64,000 nucleotides of DNA from Candidatus Brocadia pituitae (GTDB taxonomy: Bacteria > Planctomycetota > Brocadiia > Brocadiales > Brocadiaceae). Under the pieces are notes generated by a model. That model saw only the letters and a program-made list of their open reading frames with translations. It was not told the origin of the DNA and made no database searches. The stretch covers positions 62,001 to 126,000 of the forward strand of contig AP021856.1 in assembly GCA_017347445.1 (NCBI GenBank). Reading direction: 5' to 3'. Made by a program: the position numbers and the translations under genes. Position 1 is the first letter of the stretch. Each line of letters begins with the position of its first letter. This document shows, one piece after another, positions 1 through 7,293 of the stretch.

Positions 1-1
1 G

Positions 2-178
2 ACTCTGAAGAAATCGCCGACCCCTCATATTGAAGATCTGGAAGACCAGTTTCGCAGGTTTTTTGGAACGAAGGTAACGATCAGGGAGAGGAATGGCAAG
101 GGGAGGATCCTGATCGCCTTTCATTCAAATGAAGAATTCAGCCGGATTGCCAATACCCTGGGTATTCGCCTTCTGTGA
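2..178 (+). CDS. parB: ParB chromosome-partitioning protein, C-terminal end (5' partial)
   Basis: The window opens inside a reading frame that ends at the TGA at 176-178. The last 58 residues include HIEDLEDQFRRFFGTKV, then a basic KGKGRI-like stretch and SNEEFSRI. This is the typical C-terminal dimerisation domain of ParB (LEEEL...GTKV.I....GKG.I.I.Y.S.EEL.RI). ParB binds parS sites near the origin and loads condensin. The DNA-binding and CTPase domains would lie to the left of the window. A strong terminator follows 12 bases after the stop. The domain is short, so the call rests on the pattern alone. Confidence 0.8.
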   Translation, partial: TLKKSPTPHIEDLEDQFRRFFGTKVTIRERNGKGRILIAFHSNEEFSRIANTLGIRLL

Positions 179-189
179 AAACAAGAGGA

Positions 190-214
190 CCGCGCTTCAT
201 CGCGCGGCTTTTTT
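190..214 (+). terminator. Rho-independent terminator after parB
   Basis: A perfect 6-bp G+C stem CCGCGC/GCGCGG with a 6-base loop (TTCATC) is followed by C and six T. It lies 12 bases after the parB stop on the same strand. This is the clearest intrinsic terminator in the window. From 215 to 409 I see no gene. Confidence 0.85.
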
Positions 215-409
215 ACAAGATCGGGGTGATGGAGGAGATAGATGCCGTGGTGGTTTTGTCGTAGTAATCATTCGATTCACTTGGGGAAAGACGGATGTTG
301 GCGGAACCGTAACGTTTCCTGATACGTTAACAGAGATTATCAAGGGCAATAGGGCGTAATTTTGATATGGATGCTATCTTCCTGTTGCACGTTTCCGTTT
401 TATTGCTGT

Positions 410-2602
410 TCATTCTTCCTCATCTTCCGGAGTCTTCCGCTCCATTCTCTGTTTCCCTCTTTCCTCTTTCTTGCCACAATGAATAAAATCGACTTCTCTT
501 TTCAAAAAGTCGATTTTATAGACCTTTACCCTGACAACTTCTCCGATCCTGTACAGCTTCTTGCGGCGAGTGCCGACCAGAGCCATCGCTTTCTTGTCTA
601 CCTGATAGATATCGTCTGACAGGGTGCGAATGTGGACAAGTCCCTCCAAAAGGTACTTATTTAACTGGACAAAGAAGCCGAACTCCTGGACGCCGGTAAT
701 GACTCCATCGAAGGTTTTTCCTACCTCATGTTCAAGGTACCGGAGTAACTTCAGTTTGGTGATCTCCCGCTCAACCTCGTCTGCCCTGCGTTCGGTCATA
801 GAGCAATGTCCTGTCCACTCTGATAAGGAGTTCCTCCAGCTATCTTGTACAGAAGGAGACGAAAGCGCTCCTGCAAAATATTGGTCCAGGATTCTATGGA
901 CAAGCAGGTCAGGGTAGCGGCGGATTGGGGAGGTAAAGTGAGTATAGTGATCCAACGCAAGGGCGAAATGCCGCCCTTCGCCAGCAGCATAAACGGCCTG
1001 TTTCATCGATTTCAGGAGAACCAGGTTTACGGTATACGCCTCAGGCCTGCCGCGTACCTGATCGAGGAGCGACTGCAGCTGTCTGCTTTTAAAAGGGTCT
1101 ATCCGGGTGTGCTCCAGGCCGCGGATAAACTCCGCAAATTCCCGCATGTCGTCTTTTTCTGGTTCCGGATGGATACGGGAGATGAGCGGCATCTTTTTCT
1201 CAAACATAAAGGTTGCCACCATTTCGTTAGCCAGGAGCATAAATTCCTCGATGAGTTTATGCGAAATATCCCTTTCCGGCTTTTCCACCTCCTTGATGTA
1301 ACCGTATTCGTCCAATTTTAAAGAAATTTCAGGAAGGTCTAGTTCTAAAGCGCCTCGTTCCATGCGGTTATGAAAAAGCAATCCGGCAAGATGCGCCATA
1401 TAGCGCAGCATAGCCACCGCCTCGGCGGACAAGTTGGCATCCGTTTCGTTCCTTAGAATGGCCGTGGCCTGGTTATATGTCAAGCGTCTCGTTACGTTAA
1501 TAACCGAAGATTTGATCTCCGCCCTGACGAGATGCCCTCTTTGGTCAATAGTCATAAAGACGCTTTTGGTGAGCCGATCCTCCCCCTCTCTCAGACTGCA
1601 AAGGGCATTTGACAATATTTCCGGCAACATTGGGATGACTTCTCCGGGCAAGTAGACGCTGGTGCCCCGAAAACGTGCATCCCTGTCAATGGCGGTATCA
1701 GGTTTTACATAGTGTGAAACATCTGCAACGTGTACCCCCAGAAGCCAGTTCCCGTCTGAATTCTTTTCAAGGGAGACTGCATCATCAAAGTCTTTGGCAT
1801 CGTCGGGATCAATGGTGATGATAAGGTTGTTGCGCAAGTCGAGCCTTCCCTGAATGTCTTCTTCCGAAACAGCGCGGGGTAGTTGTTTTGTTTCTTTTAT
1901 TACTCTTTGGCCAAAGATATGTGGCAATTTGAATTGATAAATAATAGAACGGAGATCTACCCGTGGGTCTCCTTCTTTTCCTAATATTTCTGTAACCTCT
2001 CCCTCCGGATTCAGGTGCCGTGACGGCCATTCAGTGATGCGAACGACTACTTTGTCGCCAGGTTGTGCACCTTTTGAAACTTCTTCTGTAATGTAGATAT
2101 CCCTGAATAATCTTGGGTTGTCAGGGGCAACAAAACGCATCTGTTTTGTTTTTTCAAAGGTGCCCACGACGAATTCGTTCGTGCGTCTTAATACGTTGAC
2201 AACTTGACCCGTTACGCTTCTTCCCCTCTCTCTCCTTTTTTTCAGGATTTGGGCGCCTGTGGGAAGTCGTGCCACCACCAGGTCGCCATGCATGGCAGAA
2301 CCCATGTCCGTCTCACCGACATAAACATCTTCGCCTCCGTCCTCTTTGGCTGGGATAACAAAACCAAATCCCCGCGGATTACAGTCCAGGGTGCCCACGA
2401 TCAAATGAACTTTTTCCGGGTCGGCGTATTGTTTTTGCTTGATCTTTACAATTTCACCAGAAAACTCCAACTCCTGTAAAAGATCGCAGAATCGCCGGTA
2501 TTCCATATCGCTGATCTCAAAATGATCTGCCAGTTCAGCGGCCGTCATGGGGCCGTATTTTTTACTGCGGATGAACTTGAGGATGTCGATGGGATTGAGC
2601 AT
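410..2602 (-). CDS. rnr: Ribonuclease R (3'-5' exoribonuclease)
   Basis: RNase R degrades structured RNA from the 3' end. The 730-residue product has the family order: an N-terminal winged-helix-like region (ILKFIRSKKYGPMTAAELADHF), two cold-shock domains (GTLDCNPRGFGFVIP near residue 75), the RNB catalytic domain with the Mg-binding aspartates in IDPDDAKDFDDAVSLE near residue 265-280, and a C-terminal S1 domain (FDGVITGVQEFGFFVQL). The C-terminus is basic then acidic. I prefer ATG 2602 to an upstream GTG at 2626 because the protein then starts with the family-like MLNPIDILKF. The gene lies 85 bases downstream of a YhaM-like exonuclease gene on the same strand, so the two probably form an RNA-decay operon. 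Confidence 0.93.
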   Translation of the reverse strand: MLNPIDILKFIRSKKYGPMTAAELADHFEISDMEYRRFCDLLQELEFSGEIVKIKQKQYADPEKVHLIVGTLDCNPRGFGFVIPAKEDGGEDVYVGETDMGSAMHGDLVVARLPTGAQILKKRRERGRSVTGQVVNVLRRTNEFVVGTFEKTKQMRFVAPDNPRLFRDIYITEEVSKGAQPGDKVVVRITEWPSRHLNPEGEVTEILGKEGDPRVDLRSIIYQFKLPHIFGQRVIKETKQLPRAVSEEDIQGRLDLRNNLIITIDPDDAKDFDDAVSLEKNSDGNWLLGVHVADVSHYVKPDTAIDRDARFRGTSVYLPGEVIPMLPEILSNALCSLREGEDRLTKSVFMTIDQRGHLVRAEIKSSVINVTRRLTYNQATAILRNETDANLSAEAVAMLRYMAHLAGLLFHNRMERGALELDLPEISLKLDEYGYIKEVEKPERDISHKLIEEFMLLANEMVATFMFEKKMPLISRIHPEPEKDDMREFAEFIRGLEHTRIDPFKSRQLQSLLDQVRGRPEAYTVNLVLLKSMKQAVYAAGEGRHFALALDHYTHFTSPIRRYPDLLVHRILDQYFAGALSSPSVQDSWRNSLSEWTGHCSMTERRADEVEREITKLKLLRYLEHEVGKTFDGVITGVQEFGFFVQLNKYLLEGLVHIRTLSDDIYQVDKKAMALVGTRRKKLYRIGEVVRVKVYKIDFLKREVDFIHCGKKEERGKQRMERKTPEDEEE

Positions 2603-2687
2603 GGTAATTTCCGATTTGCGAAGCACGATTTATAATTTGTTTCTGAGATCTTTCCTGTGGCAGTAAAGATAGCTGCGAACGTGTTCG

Positions 2688-3632
2688 CTACTTTTTATAA
2701 AGCCTCCGTTCAAACATCTTAACGTATTCTGTCCACGAGCTGCTGGCGTCTTTATGTTCAGTTATGGCCTTTGTTGCTGCATGCACCTTTGCGTCCAGAT
2801 TGTCCAGGTGGTGCAGGGCTATGGCCTCGGGTGTGCCCGGCTTTACCGGCGACCCCCATTCGTATTCCCCGTGATGACTTAATATAAGGTGGAAAAGTAC
2901 GTTGAGAAGATCAGAGGGAAACCCGTCAATTTTTTGAGCCTTTTCATAGATCATCAGCACCCCGGAGATAAGGTGTCCGGTGAGTTGCCCTTCATCCGTA
3001 TATTGGAAACTGCGTTCGTAGGACAGTTCACGTATTTTCCCGATATCGTGTAAAATAACGCCTGTGAGCAATAAGTCTCGTTTTATCATAGGGTACAGGT
3101 TTGAAAAGCTGATTGCCAGTTTGGCGACTGAAAGGATATGCTCCAATAATCCTCCCAAATAGGCATGGTGGTTTTGGGTAGCGGCTGGCGCTGTGGAAAA
3201 CGCCCTGCAAAAGGATTCTTCGCTAAAAAATGCATCTAAGAGTTTTGAAAGATAGGGTTCACGAATTGTTTTGATGATCTGTCTGAGGTCGTTCATCATT
3301 GCGGAAACATCTTTTTCCGTGCTCGGTATGAAATCACCCATCTGCACGTGTGCTGAGGCGAGAGGACTTATTTCGGTAATACGGATTTGCAGGGTATTGT
3401 TAAAGGTTTCGACAACACCCTTTATCTTTATAAACTCGTCTTTGTTAAAGCTGTTAGACAGTTGAGGCGTTGTATCCCATTTCCGGGCCTCAAGGGTGCC
3501 TGTTTTGTCGGCCAGTTGCAAGTTGAGATACGGCTTTTTTTCGCGGGTTTCCCTGCTTTCCTTTTTCAGAACAAGAAACACCTCTTCAACGCACTCCCCG
3601 GTTTTTAGGTTTGCAATATATTTTCTGGGCAT
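2688..3632 (-). CDS. YhaM-like 3'-5' exoribonuclease (OB-fold plus HD domain)
   Basis: The 314-residue product begins with an OB-fold region (KPYLNLQLADKTGTLEARKWD) followed by an HD phosphohydrolase domain: H in NHHAYLGGLLEH, HDIGK, ISGVLMIYEKA, LILSHHGEYEWGSP and a later HHLDNLDAKVHA. This order and length match the YhaM/CbF1 family, which trims short single-stranded RNA or DNA using Mn. ATG 3632 (MPRKYIANL) is preferred over an upstream TTG at 3656. RNase R follows downstream. The family call is firm; the substrate is inferred. Confidence 0.85.
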   Translation of the reverse strand: MPRKYIANLKTGECVEEVFLVLKKESRETREKKPYLNLQLADKTGTLEARKWDTTPQLSNSFNKDEFIKIKGVVETFNNTLQIRITEISPLASAHVQMGDFIPSTEKDVSAMMNDLRQIIKTIREPYLSKLLDAFFSEESFCRAFSTAPAATQNHHAYLGGLLEHILSVAKLAISFSNLYPMIKRDLLLTGVILHDIGKIRELSYERSFQYTDEGQLTGHLISGVLMIYEKAQKIDGFPSDLLNVLFHLILSHHGEYEWGSPVKPGTPEAIALHHLDNLDAKVHAATKAITEHKDASSSWTEYVKMFERRLYKK

Positions 3633-3792
3633 TTGTACGGATTCTACGTAACTCAAGAGCGAATGTCAAGGAGTATACGCCAATTGTCCTTCATTTTTTT
3701 ATTGCAATTAGATGATCAACTGATTAATATTTGAAGCAATCTTTACAAAGGACAAAGAAATAAACTGTTTGTCTGGGTAAATATGGGAAAGT

Positions 3793-4073
3793 GATAAAAA
3801 AATTAAATCCAAAAAGGCCAAAATAGGTGTCATAGGACCTGGTTATGCTGGATTGCACCTTGCCTTGAATTTGTGCGGAGCGGATACTCTGTTGCCGGAA
3901 TCGACAAAAAAAGAGAGTGCGTCGAGTCTCTGAATAAAATTATGTCGTATGTAGTAGATGTAAAGAGTGAAGATATCGCACAATTCATTGAAAAAGGGAT
4001 CTTGTGTGTAACCCAGGATGTAAGTGCCCTATCGGCGCTTGATGCTGTCAGTATCTGTGTCTCAACGCCTTGA
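3793..4073 (+). pseudogene. Nucleotide-sugar dehydrogenase relic (WecC/WbpA-like N-terminus, frameshifted)
   Basis: Frame 1 reads KIGVIGPGYAGLHLALNLC, the NAD-binding Rossmann start of UDP-N-acetyl-hexosamine 6-dehydrogenases (KIGVIGLGYVGLPLAL). At about 3870 the match shifts frame and continues as RSGYSVAGIDKKRECVESLN and then SEDIAQFIEKGILCVTQDVSAL...VSICVSTP before a stop. In intact relatives VP(T)PL would follow and the protein would run to over 400 residues. So this is an N-terminal fragment with one frameshift and a 3' truncation. It ends 36 bases before glyS. No other part of the gene lies nearby. Confidence 0.8.
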
Positions 4074-4109
4074 AAAATATTCATAAAAAACACATTGTGC
4101 GACTCTTAC

Positions 4110-6269
4110 ATGACTGACCTGCTTTTTGAAATTGGCACGGAGGAAATTCCTGCCGGTTACCTCTCCCCCGCGCTGAAACAGATGGAAACATTGTTTGAGG
4201 AACACGCGAAAAAACACCATCTGGGCTTGCATGCTCTTTATAGTACGGGTACACCAAGAAGGCTGGCCTTGTTTGTGAAGGGACTTCCCCAACGGCAGGA
4301 GAGTATAATGGAAGAGTCCCTCGGTCCTGCGGCATCAATTGCCTTCGATAAGGCAGGAAATCCTACCAGGGCAGGGCTAGGCTTTGCCAAATCACAAGGT
4401 ATCGAGGTAAATGCCCTTCGCATAACTAAGACTCCAAAAGGAGAGTATTGCCTGGCAATCAGGAAGATCGAAGGACGGGAGACGTTACACCTTTTACCAG
4501 AAATTTTGGCTGAAATTATCAAAAACATCTCATTCCCCAAATCCATGAAATGGAAAGGGAACAAGGTGTTCTTTGCGCGTCCCATACGTTCACTCCTTGC
4601 ACTTTTTGCAGACAGGGTTATTCCGTTTGAAATGAATGGAATAATAACTGACAAATTTATCCTCGGACACCCTTTCTTATCCGGTAAAAGGACTGAAGTC
4701 TCCCATGCCGATTGGGATCTGTACAAACAATTGCTGAATCAGGAAAAGGTCGTAGTCGACATAAATGAGCGCCGTGAGACATTAAGAACGAAGATTACAC
4801 AACTCATGACACCCTATGGCGCCGCTCTGGATGACGAAAAGTTGCTGGATGAAGTAACGAACCTGGTGGAGTACCCTCACGCCATTGCATGCGATTTTGA
4901 TGAAGAGTTTCTGGATATCCCCGGCGATGTAATAGAAACGGCCATGAAGGAACACCAGCGGTACTTCCCCATAAAAAAAAGAGATGGCAGTCTGTTTAAT
5001 AAATTTATTGCAGTGCTAAACCGTGACGAAAACAATGCCCAAACATCGATTCATGGGAACGAACGGGTATTGAGAGCGCGACTCTCTGATGCCAGATTTT
5101 TCTGGAAAGAAGACAGAAAGATTCCTCTCGAAAAAAGGCTGGACGACCTGAAAAACCTTGCCTTCCTTGAAAAACTGGGAAATTATCGTGACAGGACGGA
5201 CCGTATCGTTCACCTTTCTGAATATTTGTCACACCTTTTGATTGCCCTGAAGCAGTTGCCGATAGAAGCCGATGCGGTGGCGAAACGTGCGGCTCTCTTG
5301 TGTAAGGCAGACCTCCTTACTCAGATGGTGGGTGAATTTCCATCATTACAGGGAATTATGGGGAGGGAATATGCCGAGTGGGACGGAGAAGAGCCGGCGG
5401 TCGCCTTAGCAATAGCCGAACATTATATGCCCCGCTTTGCTGCCGACACAGTTCCCACATCAAAGGTTGGCGCTGTGGTGGGTTTGGCCGACAAGTTTGA
5501 TACGATATGCAGTTGTTTTGCCGTACATTTAATACCTACGGGTTCACAGGACCCTTATTCCTTACGAAGGCATGCCTATGGTATTATCCGCATCATAGAA
5601 GAGTGTGGGTTTACGCTGAAAATTCAAGATGTGCTTTCCAAAGCTTTTTCCCTGCTTCCTGTGTTTCAAAAGAAACCAGGCTGTAATCATTACCAGACAG
5701 AGCAGGATAAACAGGTGCACGACATCATGGCCTTTTTCCGGGACAGGTTATTTCAGATAAACGTAGAACGGGGGCATCGCTATGACCTGGTAAACGCTGT
5801 CTTGAATGCCGGCACAGGATATAATGACATCCATGATTTTTTCCAAAGGTTACAGGCCTTGTCCAGGGTTTCAAAAGAGAGCTGGTGGCCTGATCTGGTT
5901 ACGGTTGCTGAAAGGACGTTTAATATCGGTAAAAAGGCAAAGAGCAGTGGATTTGTGGAGGAGCGTCTCTTTACCGATCCGGAAGAACGGACATTGTGGG
6001 ATATTTATAAAGGGAATGAGACGGCCATTCGAAACCAGGTGATTGAGAAAAGATATGAAGAAGCCTGCCGGACGTACTACGAGGTCTTTGCCCAGCCTGT
6101 CCATAGGTTCTTTGATAAGGTTTATGTGAATGTTGACGACGAGTCCGTTCGTAACAACAGGTTATTAATGGTCAGGACAATTAATGAGTTATACTCCGAA
6201 AAGATAGCCGACCTTTCTCAAATGGAAATGTCCAGTGGCAAGCATAATGAAAGTGCATGCGCAGGGTGA
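4110..6269 (+). CDS. glyS: Glycine--tRNA ligase beta subunit
   Basis: The 719-residue product starts MTDLLFEIGTEEIPAGYL, the hallmark N-terminus of bacterial GlyS, and carries GPAASIAFDKAGNPTRAGLGFA, EYPHAIACDFDEEFLDIP and KEHQRYFP. The C-terminal part has the HD-like and anticodon-binding-like regions (FFRDRLFQINVERGHRYDLVNAVL). It works as an alpha2beta2 enzyme with GlyQ, which is not in the window. ATG 4110 is chosen over an in-frame TTG at 4095 because the family begins at MTDLLFEIG. The preceding 300 bases hold a relic gene. No ribosome site is obvious. Confidence 0.95.
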   Translation: MTDLLFEIGTEEIPAGYLSPALKQMETLFEEHAKKHHLGLHALYSTGTPRRLALFVKGLPQRQESIMEESLGPAASIAFDKAGNPTRAGLGFAKSQGIEVNALRITKTPKGEYCLAIRKIEGRETLHLLPEILAEIIKNISFPKSMKWKGNKVFFARPIRSLLALFADRVIPFEMNGIITDKFILGHPFLSGKRTEVSHADWDLYKQLLNQEKVVVDINERRETLRTKITQLMTPYGAALDDEKLLDEVTNLVEYPHAIACDFDEEFLDIPGDVIETAMKEHQRYFPIKKRDGSLFNKFIAVLNRDENNAQTSIHGNERVLRARLSDARFFWKEDRKIPLEKRLDDLKNLAFLEKLGNYRDRTDRIVHLSEYLSHLLIALKQLPIEADAVAKRAALLCKADLLTQMVGEFPSLQGIMGREYAEWDGEEPAVALAIAEHYMPRFAADTVPTSKVGAVVGLADKFDTICSCFAVHLIPTGSQDPYSLRRHAYGIIRIIEECGFTLKIQDVLSKAFSLLPVFQKKPGCNHYQTEQDKQVHDIMAFFRDRLFQINVERGHRYDLVNAVLNAGTGYNDIHDFFQRLQALSRVSKESWWPDLVTVAERTFNIGKKAKSSGFVEERLFTDPEERTLWDIYKGNETAIRNQVIEKRYEEACRTYYEVFAQPVHRFFDKVYVNVDDESVRNNRLLMVRTINELYSEKIADLSQMEMSSGKHNESACAG

Positions 6270-6395
6270 GGTTTCACCATAATTCTCCCTAACCTTCAGA
6301 AGAAGGTTAAAGAACGGGGTCGTCGATTTTTTGAGTGAGAAAGAAATGTGTGGTAAAACTATTTCCGGCATTTTTTAAGAAATCGAGGTTTGTAG

Positions 6396-6572
6396 ATGAA
6401 AAACGTGGAATTTATTGTAGAAGGAAACATCCTTAGTATTAAGATTGACCTGTCAAAAGAGTTTGGCCCCTCTTCTTCAGGTAAGAACATTATCGTAGCG
6501 TCAACGGAAGGGAACATCACCATTCCCAATCGTGAAGAAAAGATTGGTTTGAACATCTATCGCAAGAAATAG
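6396..6572 (+). CDS. Conserved small protein, 58 residues, function unknown
   Basis: This ORF begins MKNVEFIVEGNILSIKIDLS and continues with KEFGPSSSGKNIIVASTEGN, ending in IGLNIYRKK. I recognise the pattern (a short beta-strand start, then KEFGPS.SGK.IIIASTEGN..IP and IGLN.Y+K) from small uncharacterised proteins in diverse bacteria and archaea. No function is known to me. The predicted shape is a small all-beta protein with a basic end. It lies 126 bases after glyS on the same strand, with AGG about 10 bases before the ATG. Coding character is supported by the pattern, not by length. Confidence 0.7.
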   Translation: MKNVEFIVEGNILSIKIDLSKEFGPSSSGKNIIVASTEGNITIPNREEKIGLNIYRKK

Positions 6573-6599
6573 GCGGGAACTGTCAGAGTTTTGTGCCTT

Positions 6600-6811
6600 C
6601 TCTTGAAAAGATGCCGTTGACCCAATTACCAGAGAGACTTTTATCTTCACGCTTTCTTCTGCTGGGATGGTTATAGCAAATTCTTCTTCAATAGCAGAGG
6701 GGATGCCGGGATCTGACAAATCATCTCTACCACGCCCGGCACGTTTGCATCATTATGAACTTTCAAGGCTTTTTTAATAATCTGCCTCATTCTCTGCTCA
6801 ATCTCATCGAA
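6600..6811 (-). pseudogene. Acyl carrier protein relic
   Basis: On the minus strand one frame reads FDEIEQRMRQIIKKALKVHN, close to the first helix of AcpP, and then loses the pattern. A second frame carries DLSDPGIPSAIEEEFAITIP and AEESVKIKVSLVIG, resembling the third and fourth parts of ACP (EEEF...IPDEDAEKI.TV.D.I). The DSLD serine motif for phosphopantetheine is destroyed. I read this as an acpP-like gene broken by a deletion and frameshift. The remaining bases up to uvrA (6812-7293) are A+T-rich and show no gene to me. Confidence 0.55.
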
Positions 6812-7293
6812 CGTTTTGTCTATTACTTACCCGCATCTATTTAACGTTACATCCTTTTGCAGATTTCGTTTTTGTTACATTGAATGTTCAGAAAATTCAA
6901 TCAGGCGGCTGCATTCGTGGGGCATTGGTAAAATGTTTGGGAATTTCAGAGTAGCTACAGAGCGAAGTGCCGCTTCGTTGTCCGTTGAAAAGCACTCTGC
7001 CGAATATCGAACAAGGCATGTTGGATGGTGCAGTTTTTTCTTTATTATTCGTTATTCCTTGTTCTGAGGTTTGATGTTCTCTTTAATTTTGACGTCCGTA
7101 ATGCCCTCATCTGTTGTCTGAGAATTGTCTTGAGAATGTTGCATAAAAATCATATAGTAAATGTTCAAAATTTTATCTTATGTTTTACACCTAAGTCCAC
7201 TTCCTTTGGCTTAGTTTAGGACGATGCTAGATTGTACTGCCGCTGTCTATAAGCAATGATCGTGCAGAATATATTTTACCTGAATTTCCAGCA

